From: CAZRCZ01 sp964598765
GTDB lineage: Bacteria > Sumerlaeota > Sumerlaeia > MVZB01 > JAJFLK01
DNA length: 64,000 nt
Direction: 5' to 3'
Assembly (NCBI GenBank): GCA_964598765.1
Contig: CAZRCZ010000024.1
Coordinates: 1 to 64,000 of the forward strand
Part shown: positions 17,328 through 25,968 of the stretch, one piece after another
Position numbering within the stretch: the first letter of the stretch is position 1
Layout of the letters: each line of letters starts with the position of its first letter
Notes under the pieces: generated by a model
Seen by the model: only the letters and a program-made list of their open reading frames with translations
The model's database searches: none
What the model was told of the DNA's origin: nothing
Translations under genes and position numbers: made by a program

Positions 17328-17410
17328 CAATACATCATATTTTCTTAATACATTGATGTCAAGATGCTTGAGCTATAGCAACTCAGGAAATTGCGTGGCC
17401 ATTTTCAGCC

Positions 17411-17478
17411 GGCGAGCCAACGGCTCGCCCCTACCACAAGAATTCCGTCTTCCGTAGGGGCGACCCGGTGGGTCGCCC
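17411..17478. repeat. Double hairpin with inverted CGCCCCTAC words
   Basis: GGCGAGCC-AAC-GGCTCGCC and GGGCGACCC-GGT-GGGTCGCCC. The sequences between them, CGCCCCTAC and GTAGGGGCG, also pair with each other, so a larger cruciform is possible. Confidence 0.75.
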
Positions 17479-17558
17479 GAAGATATAGATCTAGCTTCCG
17501 CAAAGCCGGAGCCCAATCCGCCGGATACACAATACCTTGAATTGCTCGTAGCCTTGGG

Positions 17559-17646
17559 AGCATTTCACTTTTCCGGTGAATCGCGCAACCCCGTTGGCGT
17601 CCTCAAGCCCCTCGCACTCGTCTTCCATCGGAAAAGGGAAATGCGC
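17559..17646. repeat. MITE-like element, short copy
   Basis: The terminal inverted repeats GCATTTCACTTTTCCG and CGGAAAAGGGAAATGC enclose GCAACCCCG and TTGGCGTCC words. About 88 bp, apparently an internally deleted form of the 170-bp copies at 33826 and 57447. Confidence 0.75.
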
Positions 17647-17672
17647 CCCTCGGTTAGGGCGATCCCTCGGAT

Positions 17673-19907
17673 TCATTGGATAAAGGCGCGGCGCAGATAG
17701 CATCCCACAGGCGGGCAATAATGGCCGACGGGAACCTTCAGACGGATATGCACCCCGACCTCCTGAACCGGCGCGGTTGGAACGATGGGAAAGGTGAAAA
17801 GGCGGGGCGCCGGTTCCCTTTCTTGAACGTTACTCAAGTCACAGGCGACCTCGCCGATTTGGCGTTCGCCTTGGAAGATCGTCAGCCGAAGTTCCGTTCC
17901 ATCGGGCGAATTGGGCGCGATGGCCAAGAACTCAAATCCGAAACGCGAAGCCGCTCCCGGTTCCGCAGGCAAGGCCATGCTCAGAAACTTCTCCTCCCCA
18001 TTTCCGCCGCCGAGCAAAGCTTCGATGCCGCGGTAAGGATGAACCCGGATTCGGGCAAGGCGTTCCGCGACATTCGGGACATTGCTCTTCGGTTTCGCCG
18101 AGGGGGAATTCTTCAATCGGAAGGAAGGGACAAAAGGCGTTCCCGGCGGCGGGGCGTCTGCCGACGTTTGCCGGATGCTTTCGTAAAAAACTTGACTGTC
18201 AATCACGTCCTCGGTGTCGAGCAATCGGGTCAGAGAATAGGATTTGAGAAGTTCGCGGATCTCGCCGTTTTTGTACGGCTCTTCCTCATAGAGGCTGGCC
18301 GGATAAAGCCGGGCCGACGTCCCGAAGGAAACAACGTTATCCGAGGCGCGCGAGAAAAGATATTCAAACGCCGACTGATCGCGGAATTGGTTGTGGGAAA
18401 GCGGTTGCATATAGGTGTGGCGTTCGGCGAAAGACGCTCGCCGCGTCGCCATGGTTTTGGCCTGCAACAAAGCGGATGCGGCCGTCAGAAATAGAATGAT
18501 GCCCAAGAGGGCTGTCCCGCGTCCCAGTCCGCTCCGAAGCCGCAAAGGGGATCGCGCCAAAAGACCGATCAACGACAGCAGAAAAATCGGCCAGACGGAA
18601 AAGGTCAGGCGGGGCATGTTGCTGACGGGCCGCCAGAGAGTCAGGAGCGCGAAAGCAAACGCCGCGCTCATCAGCAAGCGATTGGGAGTGAGAATCGTAT
18701 CGGCGCTTGTTTCCGCCTTGACGTTCATCGGCTCCGGCGAAGGGAAAGACGCAAGCCGGGGATGGGACAAAACCTTGCTCAAGGAAATGATGATCCCCGC
18801 CGCCGCGAAAAGAAGAATCGAAACCGCGCATCGCGGAAAATCCCAATCCATCGAACGGATGAGCAATCCAACCATAGATGTCGCCACGGCGACGGCCGTC
18901 CATTTCGCGCGTCGCGTGACGGCGGAGGATCGGACAATTTCGATGAGAACGACGCAAGTCCCCACTTCCAAAAGGGGATCCAACTCGAACATCTCCCGAA
19001 GCCACAAGCCATGCGATCCCCAAGCCGGGAGAGCCGTCAAGTTGACGTGGCGGATAAGTCTTTCCGCGTAAGAGCGTCCCGCCATGGCCGCCCAAACTTG
19101 GAGCGTCAAGAGCGGAATCACCGCGGAAGCGCAAAGGAGCATTGGACCCAAGAGGAATTCTTTGAGATGTTTTTTCAAACTCCCCGTTCTTCGGAACCCA
19201 TCGGTCGGCAAAAGCGCGATCCAGCCGTAGGCTAACGAAACGACTGCCGGACCCGCTCCGTAGTGCGTGCCGAAGGCAAGGCCGAGGAACAATCCCGCTC
19301 CCAGCCAATTTTTCATCGAGTCCCGTCGTCCGGTCAGAGCGTAGATGGCCAAGCAAATCCACATCGTGGACGGCATCGTTCCAAGCAGTCGGATCGAATA
19401 ATTCAGAAACAAAGGGGAGACGCTGACGTAAAGCAGACAAAGCCAAAAACTTTCGCTTCCGAAAAGTCTTCCGGCGGCGAGGGAAAGCGCGAGCATGGCT
19501 CCGAAGGCGAAGAGCAGGGTGAGCGCGAATCCCGACGCCCCCGTCGAGTTGGGAATAAACCAGCCCCAAATCAAATGCGCCCCCATCCAAAACATCCGCC
19601 CATCGGCGCCGCAAACTTCCATGATTTCCCACCGCTCGGCCCAGTTCGAGGTGGCCATGAATGCCGAGGCGACGCCATAGCTTCCGGCCAAGGCGGCTTG
19701 GGTTTCGTCACCGCTTAATTCGGCGGGAAGGGTCAAGAACGGCAACCGAATGGCCCAGCTTATCGCGCCAACGATGAAAACCAGCTTCGGCAGAGTCAGA
19801 CCTTGAAGAAAACAGGAAGGTTGAGCGCTTGGCACGGTTGTTTGTGGGATCAATACGGACGGCGTCCGGCGAAGGACCTTCCGAGTAATGCGTTCATTTC
19901 GCGCCAA
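17673..19907 (-). CDS. GT-C family membrane glycosyltransferase-like protein
   Basis: 744 residues. About twelve helices follow a 33-residue head; the first large loop carries LPAELSGDETQAALAGSYG, whose Asp-Glu is the metal or acid site typical of GT39/PMT-like GT-C enzymes. The C-terminal ~230 residues are a soluble domain with ETRLTIFQGER-like beta strands. Its likely role is moving a lipid-linked sugar onto protein or glycan outside the membrane. It begins with TTG at 19907, inside the last codons of the penicillin acylase gene; no good ribosome site is visible, so coupling is inferred. The plus-strand frame opposite is a shadow. Confidence 0.75.
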   Translation of the reverse strand: MARNERITRKVLRRTPSVLIPQTTVPSAQPSCFLQGLTLPKLVFIVGAISWAIRLPFLTLPAELSGDETQAALAGSYGVASAFMATSNWAERWEIMEVCGADGRMFWMGAHLIWGWFIPNSTGASGFALTLLFAFGAMLALSLAAGRLFGSESFWLCLLYVSVSPLFLNYSIRLLGTMPSTMWICLAIYALTGRRDSMKNWLGAGLFLGLAFGTHYGAGPAVVSLAYGWIALLPTDGFRRTGSLKKHLKEFLLGPMLLCASAVIPLLTLQVWAAMAGRSYAERLIRHVNLTALPAWGSHGLWLREMFELDPLLEVGTCVVLIEIVRSSAVTRRAKWTAVAVATSMVGLLIRSMDWDFPRCAVSILLFAAAGIIISLSKVLSHPRLASFPSPEPMNVKAETSADTILTPNRLLMSAAFAFALLTLWRPVSNMPRLTFSVWPIFLLSLIGLLARSPLRLRSGLGRGTALLGIILFLTAASALLQAKTMATRRASFAERHTYMQPLSHNQFRDQSAFEYLFSRASDNVVSFGTSARLYPASLYEEEPYKNGEIRELLKSYSLTRLLDTEDVIDSQVFYESIRQTSADAPPPGTPFVPSFRLKNSPSAKPKSNVPNVAERLARIRVHPYRGIEALLGGGNGEEKFLSMALPAEPGAASRFGFEFLAIAPNSPDGTELRLTIFQGERQIGEVACDLSNVQEREPAPRLFTFPIVPTAPVQEVGVHIRLKVPVGHYCPPVGCYLRRAFIQ

Positions 19908-22458
19908 GCGTCATGTGCCGGGAGACGGTCTCCGGCTTGAAATCCGCCGCTTTCGCATGAAACCAAAGCGGAGCGTATTTGCCATCCAACCACAGTTTCA
20001 CTTGGTCGTCATAGTGAGGACTCTTGAGATTTTCGCTCTGACCGCCGGGATAAACGCCGACGCTTCGTCCCAAATCGCCGAGGTCAACCACCTGACGCCA
20101 CGACGCGCCGATGGTCACGGGACCACCCGTGCTGTTGCCCGGATTGAGCGTGTAGGGTCCGCCATGCACCGGCATCCCAGCGCGCGCGGCCATCGGATTG
20201 GGCACGATGGGATTCAACCGGAGTTTGTTGACGTTTCCCCATTTCCAACCATTCGGATCAGGTCCGTTCTTCTCGCTCAGCTCCTTGATCGTCGCCATGA
20301 ACGACTTCTTCAATATGTCGTCGCGCGTTTCGCGCTCCGGCGTCGTCCGGTCGTCGAACCAAATCGAATTGGGATTCTCGCGGGTGAGATATTCCAAGAC
20401 CTCGATCTCGGGCTCGCGTTTGTTGTCGCCGGTGAAGCCCCAGCTTCCCTCCGGCTGTTTAATGTTGCGCGATTTCCATTCGTCGTCCCACACCGCCGAG
20501 CGATAGGCGTCGAACCACTTGGCGTAGATCGTCGGGGCGCTTTTCTCGGGAGCGCACTCGCAATCCCACGCGCGCAAAAGCTCCATTGCGGCTTTCACCG
20601 TCGCGTCGCCGTAAGGAGCGCGGTCATAAGCCGCAACCAATACCGGCGTGATGACCTCCGCCGATTTATCATGCGCGTCGTATTGAAACGCCTGCATGTC
20701 CTCGAACGAAATTTTTTCCTTCGAGGCGAGCAGATCGTTGATCCGCCGCGTCCGGTAGCTGGGGTCCCACATCCATCCCAAATAATATGGATAGCCGACC
20801 GGAGCCGGGCGGCCGTTCGCGCTGGCGAGATAACCACGCGGCGGATTCACCGAAATCGGCAACTTCTCGCGCGGGATGTAACCGATCCAATCGTAGTCGC
20901 CCGACGCGCCGTCCACCGGAACGCGCCCCTTGCCGCGCGCGCGGATCGGCAAATCGCCGTGCGGCGCGATGGCGATGTTGCCGTCCACGTCGGCGTAAAT
21001 CATGTTGAGCGCGGGGAGGTTAAGATACTTCAATCCTTCGACAAAATCCTTGAGTCCGCGCGCGCGGTTGATTCCGCCCAGCGCGCGTCCGTCGGCGGTC
21101 AGACCCAACCCCGTCCACGCGAGCGCGATGACCTTGTCGCCGACTTTGTCAATTGGCCCATGCGCGGTGGATTGAATTACGATCTCGCGCGGTTCGGCTC
21201 CGCGAATCTTGATCGTCTCCTTGCGCTCGACGAGGGGCTTCCATTCTCCCTTGTGTTTGTATTGTTTGGGATTGTCGGGATTGAGCGTCTCGATGAAGTA
21301 ATCCACCGCGTCGGCCTGCATATCGGTGATTCCCCACGCGATCCGGTCGTTATGACCGATGATGACGAACGGACAACCGGGAAAGGTGATGCCGATGACG
21401 TTAAGCCCCGGCGCGACCAGATGCGCCGTGTACCAGACCGAGGGGATTTGCAATCCGAGATGGGGATCATTACAAAGGATCGGTTTGCCGGTCGTGGATT
21501 TCGCGCCTGAGATGACCCAATTGTTGCTTCCGACGGCAATACCGGTTCCGTTCGCCGCGGCGGATTTCAAACGAGCCATCAGTTCGAGATAAATCGCGCA
21601 TCCGATTCCGGCGCGATGCGAGGCCATTTCCCCTAAAGCCAGAACGTCCGAAGAGAGGGATGAAGAATGAGGGATGAGGGATGAATCCGAGATTTGGGAT
21701 TTCAGATTTATAGTCGCGGAATCGGCAACGGCGTCACCCGACGCTTTTTCGCCTTCCGCCTTTCGACTTTCGCCTTCCCCCTTCTGCGGCGGCCAAGTCG
21801 GAACGGTCGCGATCTCGTAGGGGCGTTCTTCAGGCCAGAGTTCCTCCGCCGCGTCAACCCCCAGTGTCTCAACCATCATCCCGAACCAGAGATCGGCGTC
21901 GGTTCCTCCCTGATCCCAACCCATGTATTTGAGAAACGCGATGCTGTCGGCGGGAACCCACGGCGCGGGTTGGAGTCCGAGCGCCTTGAAAACCGACGGA
22001 AGATTTTCGGCTCCGAGTTCCTTGATCTTCGCGTTGACGCCTTCGGCGTAGGCGGCGAAGGCCCGCTCGGTTTCCGGTCCGAGCAACCCGCTGGTCATGA
22101 CCTCCTCCGACGTTTTTCGGATGCCGAGCTTGCGCATCAGAATATCGGATTCAAGCTCATCCTTCCCCGCAACCTCGGCCAAAGTCCCAGCGGCCCGCCG
22201 CCGCATCATTTCCATTTCCCAAAGCCGCTCGCCGGCGTGCAGGTAGCCGAGCGCGCGATAGGCGTCCTCCGGGGTGTTGGCGTAGATATGAGGAATATCG
22301 AACGAGTCGAAAACGACTTCGACGGAGGATTGAAGACCCGATAAAACGGCATGGTCGGAATTTTCGGCTATCGAAACGCGAAGCGAGCAGACGCCGAACA
22401 ATCCCCATCCCAACAGGATCGCCGAATTGCGGACCGATTTTGAAAACCGAGAAGACAC
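19894..22458 (-). CDS. Penicillin acylase family N-terminal-nucleophile hydrolase
   Basis: 854 residues. The signal SAILLGWGLFGVCSL is followed by an alpha chain, a spacer and a beta chain. The nucleophile is Ser311 in GSNNWVISGAKS, which becomes the new N-terminus after self-cleavage. FPGCPFVIIGHNDRIAWGIT is a further family motif. Such enzymes hydrolyse amides such as acylated homoserine lactones or beta-lactam side chains. The start is GTG at 22458 with AGGAGG 8 bases upstream. The spacer holds an in-frame low-complexity insert (SRKAEGEKAS to IPHSSSLSS) encoded by a repeat seen elsewhere in the window. Since the spacer is removed in maturation, the insert may be harmless. It overlaps the next gene by 14 bases. 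Confidence 0.93.
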   Translation of the reverse strand: MSSRFSKSVRNSAILLGWGLFGVCSLRVSIAENSDHAVLSGLQSSVEVVFDSFDIPHIYANTPEDAYRALGYLHAGERLWEMEMMRRRAAGTLAEVAGKDELESDILMRKLGIRKTSEEVMTSGLLGPETERAFAAYAEGVNAKIKELGAENLPSVFKALGLQPAPWVPADSIAFLKYMGWDQGGTDADLWFGMMVETLGVDAAEELWPEERPYEIATVPTWPPQKGEGESRKAEGEKASGDAVADSATINLKSQISDSSLIPHSSSLSSDVLALGEMASHRAGIGCAIYLELMARLKSAAANGTGIAVGSNNWVISGAKSTTGKPILCNDPHLGLQIPSVWYTAHLVAPGLNVIGITFPGCPFVIIGHNDRIAWGITDMQADAVDYFIETLNPDNPKQYKHKGEWKPLVERKETIKIRGAEPREIVIQSTAHGPIDKVGDKVIALAWTGLGLTADGRALGGINRARGLKDFVEGLKYLNLPALNMIYADVDGNIAIAPHGDLPIRARGKGRVPVDGASGDYDWIGYIPREKLPISVNPPRGYLASANGRPAPVGYPYYLGWMWDPSYRTRRINDLLASKEKISFEDMQAFQYDAHDKSAEVITPVLVAAYDRAPYGDATVKAAMELLRAWDCECAPEKSAPTIYAKWFDAYRSAVWDDEWKSRNIKQPEGSWGFTGDNKREPEIEVLEYLTRENPNSIWFDDRTTPERETRDDILKKSFMATIKELSEKNGPDPNGWKWGNVNKLRLNPIVPNPMAARAGMPVHGGPYTLNPGNSTGGPVTIGASWRQVVDLGDLGRSVGVYPGGQSENLKSPHYDDQVKLWLDGKYAPLWFHAKAADFKPETVSRHMTLGAK
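21657..21790. repeat. GGATGA-type and AAGGCGAAAG-type repeats inside the acylase gene
   Basis: GGATGAAGAATGAGGGATGA and related words fill about 130 bases of the acylase coding frame. They encode a Ser- and Lys-rich spacer peptide. The same words appear in non-coding DNA at 2835 and at the GT2 gene end near 40927. Confidence 0.75.
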
Positions 22459-22486
22459 GAGGAATTCCTCCTATATTGTTCCATGT

Positions 22487-22547
22487 GTTTCCGTAAAATC
22501 CGTGTCCCATTTTTTGAGCATGGAGTTCACGGATTACACGGATTTCA
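22487..22547. repeat. CACGGATTACACGGATT hairpin
   Basis: The left arm AAAATCCGTGT and the right arm ACACGGATTT flank a 30-base loop between the MoxR and acylase genes. A single-arm relative is at 2998. Confidence 0.65.
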
Positions 22548-23390
22548 TTACATGAAATGGCGACGTTGCTTGTTGCCTTGGCGAAAATTTTGAATGTCGG
22601 CGGCGCGTTTGAGAAGCGTCCCCACGAGCGGGACGTTCTGCCGGTCGGGGATGACTTCGGCGTGTTGTAGCGCGCCGATCCAATTCAGCAATTCGCTCGT
22701 CGCGGGAGGCTTCTCGTAGCCTCGGCTCCGCAATTCGTAGAAGATGGTCAACGCCGCGTCCACCAACTCCTTGCTCGCCTCCGGGTAATGCAGTTTGATG
22801 ATCTCCCGCATTTGATCCTGACTGGGAAACGCGATGTGGTGGCAGTAGCAACGGCGCAGAAATGGATCGGAAAGCTCCCGCTTGGCGTTGCTCGTGATGA
22901 TGATGACGGGACGGATCGACGCCTTGACCCGTTCGTTGACCTCGCGGATCGTGAACTCGCAATCCTCGAGCACGTCGAGCAGGTTGTCCTGCACGTCGGA
23001 TTCGGTCTTGTCAATTTCGTCCAACAGCAGAACGACTTTCTTGCCCGCGCGGAAAGCGCGCCCGATGGGACCCCAAACAATATAGTCGTAGAAATTCTGG
23101 ACGTTGCGCCCCGTGTCGCCGGGGCCGAACCGCGCGTCGTTCAGGCGGAGAACCGTGTCCTGCGTGTAGCAGGCTTCTTCCCCTTTGATCGTGGATTTTG
23201 CGCGAAGGATTTCGATCTCCATGTCCAAGGCGCGCGAGACCTCGAACGCCAGTTGGGTTTTGCCCGTTCCGGCTTCTCCGGTCAAAAGCAAAGGCTTCTC
23301 CATGACCAGCGCGATGTTGACAATCGCCTGCAATTCCGGATCGAGATAATAGCGGTCGGTTCCCTCGAATTTCAGCTTGTGGTTGCTCAT
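22548..23390 (-). CDS. MoxR-family AAA+ ATPase
   Basis: 280 residues. Walker A GEAGTGKTQ, Walker B KVVLLLDEIDKTESDVQ and sensor 1 RPVIIITSNAKRELSDPF are complete. The arginine finger region is FLRRCYCHHIAFPSQDQ. MoxR ATPases act as chaperones that mature or activate partner complexes, often next to a DUF58 or von Willebrand-domain gene; neither is adjacent here. The start at 23390 has CAGGAG 6 bases upstream; the open frame runs further to 23441. Confidence 0.9.
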   Translation of the reverse strand: MSNHKLKFEGTDRYYLDPELQAIVNIALVMEKPLLLTGEAGTGKTQLAFEVSRALDMEIEILRAKSTIKGEEACYTQDTVLRLNDARFGPGDTGRNVQNFYDYIVWGPIGRAFRAGKKVVLLLDEIDKTESDVQDNLLDVLEDCEFTIREVNERVKASIRPVIIITSNAKRELSDPFLRRCYCHHIAFPSQDQMREIIKLHYPEASKELVDAALTIFYELRSRGYEKPPATSELLNWIGALQHAEVIPDRQNVPLVGTLLKRAADIQNFRQGNKQRRHFM

Positions 23391-23560
23391 CGGTTCTCCT
23401 GCTCCCATCTTCTTTTCCCGAACACATTGACCTGAGATCATACGAAATCGCGTGAAGCGCGGCTAGTCTATTGTTTTTCGGAAAAATCCTGATGCAGGTC
23501 CGCTGGAACCTGCTATCCTGAAAATTCCCTCATCGCCTCCCCATGAGGGAGACGGCATTC

Positions 23561-24538
23561 ATGTCTTCATCCACCAGCCAACCTTGCGCGCTCGTCACCG
23601 GCGTCACCGGACAGGACGGCTATTATCTGGCGCGGCTGTTGTTGGGTCGCGGGCATCGGGTCATCGGCGGAACGCGAAATCCGCAAAGTTTCGCCGCGCG
23701 GGAAATGGCGCAAGAATTGCCCGCCCTTGAGCCTGTTGAATTCGATCTGCTTAAGCCGGAGTCCCTTCGCGCGGCGCTGAACGCCGCGCCGCCGAATGAA
23801 ATTTATCATCTGGCGGCGATGAGTTCCGTCGCGGAGACGTGGGAGAATCCCGTCCAAGCCGTCCGAAGCAACACCGAGGGGACGCTCCATCTATTGGAGG
23901 CCATCCGCCACAATTGCCCGGAGACTTTTTTGATTCTCGCCGGATCGGGAGACTGCTTTGATCACGAGACGGCTGGAGCGCGCGGAATCAATCCAATCAC
24001 GCCGCTCCTTTGCACCAATCCCTATTCGATCTCCAAAGCCGCCGCCATGCAATTCGTCCAATCGTATCGGCAACAATTCGGATTGCGGACGTCGGTCGCC
24101 ATTCTAATGAACCACACGTCGCCCCGAAGACCGCCGGCTTTTGTGGAAAGAAAAATCGTCCGGCAGGCGGTGGAAATCGCGCGCGGCAAAGAAAGGAAAT
24201 TGGTCTTGGGAAGTTTGGAAACCGCGAGGGATTGGTCGTGGGCCGAGGACATCGTCGAAGGGATAGCCGCAATTGCGGCCAAGCGGATTTCGCGCGATTT
24301 TGTGCTGGCGTCGGGGCAAGTTCACACCACCGGCGATTGGGTGCGGCTCACGTTCGAGCGATTGGGACTCGATCCTGCCGAAGTCCTTGAGATCAATCCC
24401 GCCGAGTTGCATCGCGGGGATCGGCCGCATACGTTCGGCGATATTCGACCGGCCGAATTGGAATTGGGATGGATGCCCAAGACAGGCTTTGAACAAATTG
24501 TTGAGAGGATGGTGGATCACGAGCTACGGATGGGTTGA
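23561..24538 (+). CDS. GDP-mannose 4,6-dehydratase-like short-chain epimerase/dehydratase
   Basis: 325 residues. ALVTGVTGQDGYYLARLLL is the NAD(P) loop in the GMD form (GVTGQDG). The catalytic region reads LILAGSGDCFDHE, then NPYSISKAAAMQFVQSYR with the Y-x3-K pair. HTSPRRPPAFVERKIVRQAV matches the GMD substrate region. It probably makes a 4-keto-6-deoxy sugar nucleotide; GDP-mannose is the likeliest substrate. The normal GMD Ser/Thr-Glu catalytic segment is degenerate (GSGDCF), so activity should be checked. The start is ATG 23561, after GAGGGAG at about 23545. Confidence 0.85.
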   Translation: MSSSTSQPCALVTGVTGQDGYYLARLLLGRGHRVIGGTRNPQSFAAREMAQELPALEPVEFDLLKPESLRAALNAAPPNEIYHLAAMSSVAETWENPVQAVRSNTEGTLHLLEAIRHNCPETFLILAGSGDCFDHETAGARGINPITPLLCTNPYSISKAAAMQFVQSYRQQFGLRTSVAILMNHTSPRRPPAFVERKIVRQAVEIARGKERKLVLGSLETARDWSWAEDIVEGIAAIAAKRISRDFVLASGQVHTTGDWVRLTFERLGLDPAEVLEINPAELHRGDRPHTFGDIRPAELELGWMPKTGFEQIVERMVDHELRMG

Positions 24539-24554
24539 ATCTCCAAATGCGATG

Positions 24555-24578
24555 TGGCACAGCCGCCCTCGGCTGTGC
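24555..24578. repeat. GCACAGCCG hairpin repeat
   Basis: GCACAGCCG - CCCT - CGGCTGTGC, a perfect 9-bp stem between convergent genes. It may also act as a terminator. Confidence 0.75.
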
Positions 24579-24588
24579 AGGAAGAGAT

Positions 24589-25110
24589 TCATGGCTTTGG
24601 CTCATCCCTTGGAGGATGAGGAATCCAACGGGACGTGGTCGCGCAATAGCGGCGATAGGATTCCCCGAATTTTTTTTCCAGCACCGGCTCTTCATAAAAG
24701 AGGACGAAGAGATTGAAGATCGTGAGAAAAGAGGCGGCGTAAACCGCCATAACCCACGATCCGAAAAGCCACGCCTCGCCGATCAAGATCAATATGATGC
24801 CGACATACATCGGATTCCGGACGTAGCGGTAAAGTCCGCGAACGACGAGTTCCTTGGGGGGATCAATCGGCGCGGGAGTTCCGCGTCCCGCGAAGACGAA
24901 ATCAAACGCACACCGGAGAAATATCAGAAGACCCATGAGCATCGGGAAAAAGGCGGCGGCATGAAGCAAATCCAAATCGCTTAATTGCTGAAGGGAATTT
25001 TTCGGCAATATCCCGAGCGGAATGAAAACGGTCGCCGAGCCGGGGACCAAGAACGTGAAGATTACGGTCTTGATCGCAGGACCAATGGGAGAAGGCGAGG
25101 ATTGTTCCAT
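24589..25110 (-). CDS. Isoprenylcysteine carboxyl methyltransferase-like membrane protein
   Basis: 173 residues, four or five helices. GLYRYVRNPMYVGIILILIG is the signature of the ICMT/PEMT-like methyltransferase superfamily, and the C-terminal EEPVLEKKFGESYRRYC is the matching S-adenosylmethionine-binding tail. Bacterial members methylate lipids or other unknown membrane acceptors; the true substrate is unknown. It is divergent from the nucleotidyltransferase gene across an unusual repeat. Confidence 0.88.
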   Translation of the reverse strand: MEQSSPSPIGPAIKTVIFTFLVPGSATVFIPLGILPKNSLQQLSDLDLLHAAAFFPMLMGLLIFLRCAFDFVFAGRGTPAPIDPPKELVVRGLYRYVRNPMYVGIILILIGEAWLFGSWVMAVYAASFLTIFNLFVLFYEEPVLEKKFGESYRRYCATTSRWIPHPPRDEPKP

Positions 25111-25122
25111 GTATTTTTCCCT

Positions 25123-25236
25123 TTCTTGCTCTTGCTCTTGCTCTTAATGTTGCTCTTTCTTTGATCGCTCTTCCAGAGCGATTGAGGAAACATCGGATCA
25201 TTTTAGAGCAAGAGCAAGAGCAAGGGTAAGAGCAAG
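25123..25236. repeat. Inverted CTTGCT/AGCAAG tandem repeats
   Basis: CTTGCT units run on the left (25123-25145) and the complementary AGAGCA units on the right (25205-25236). They enclose an inner hairpin GATCGCTCT-TCC-AGAGCGATT. The right arm ends just before the ATG at 25243 and may contribute its ribosome site. Confidence 0.75.
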
Positions 25237-25242
25237 ATAAAG

Positions 25243-25968
25243 ATGGGAAAAAGCGGAAAAGAACCTCAGGTTCCGGCGGGAACGAGGGCGGTCGTGTTGG
25301 CCGGAGGGAAGGGGACGCGGTTGCTTCCCTACACCACGCTTTTGCCCAAGCCGTTGGTTCCGGTCGCGGATCGGCCGATTCTTGAACACGCCTTGCGGAA
25401 TTTGAAAAAGAGCGGATTCCGCCGCGTCACGCTTTGCGTGGGACATCTTGCGGAATTGATCCGCGCGTTTTTCGGCGACGGCAAAAAATGGGGGCTTCAA
25501 CTCGACTATGCCATCGAGGATCAACCGCTCTCGACCATCGGCCCGCTGGCGTTCGTGCAGGACCTCGGCGAAAATTTTCTGGTGATGAACGGCGATGTTC
25601 TGACCGATCTTCATTTGGCGGACGTCTTTTTCTCGCACTTGAAATCGGGAGCCGATCTGACCGTCGCCGCGCGGCGACGGGAGGTCAACATTGACTACGG
25701 CGTTCTCGGCTACGATCCCAAAACCTCGCGCGTCGGATCGTTCACGGAAAAGCCGAAGATTCCCTATGACGTTTCGATGGGAATTTACGTTTTGAATCGG
25801 CGCTGTCTGGATTTGGTCAAACCCGGACGACCGATGGGATTCGACCAATTAATGTTGGAACTACTCAAAAGGGGGCGTCGGGTCATGGCTTATCCTTATG
25901 CGGGCAGGTGGCTCGACGTCGGCCGCCCGGAAGATTTTGAATTGGCGCAGGATTGGGATCGAAAATAA
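25243..25968 (+). CDS. Sugar-1-phosphate nucleotidyltransferase
   Basis: 241 residues. AVVLAGGKGTRLLPYTTLLP is the pyrophosphorylase signature, followed by KPLVPVADRPI, FLVMNGDVLTDLHL (metal Asp) and GSFTEKPKIPYDVSMGIYVL. The enzyme makes NDP-sugars; by length and motif it is closest to short mannose-1-phosphate guanylyltransferases, though glucose-1-phosphate use cannot be excluded. The GMD-like gene 0.7 kb upstream would use GDP-mannose. The ATG follows the AGAGCAAGATAAAG repeat arm. Confidence 0.88.
   Translation: MGKSGKEPQVPAGTRAVVLAGGKGTRLLPYTTLLPKPLVPVADRPILEHALRNLKKSGFRRVTLCVGHLAELIRAFFGDGKKWGLQLDYAIEDQPLSTIGPLAFVQDLGENFLVMNGDVLTDLHLADVFFSHLKSGADLTVAARRREVNIDYGVLGYDPKTSRVGSFTEKPKIPYDVSMGIYVLNRRCLDLVKPGRPMGFDQLMLELLKRGRRVMAYPYAGRWLDVGRPEDFELAQDWDRK

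Larger units (their letters stand above)
17328..17672. other. 345-bp intergenic stretch made of repeats
   Basis: No gene. It holds two GC-rich hairpins (17411-17478) and a MITE-like element (17559-17646). It separates the VapBC pair from the glycosyltransferase gene. Confidence 0.7.

Noticed and set aside
19888..21510. 540-residue plus-strand open frame opposite the penicillin acylase gene
   Set aside because: Arg- and His-rich shadow without motifs; the opposite strand carries the complete hydrolase signature.
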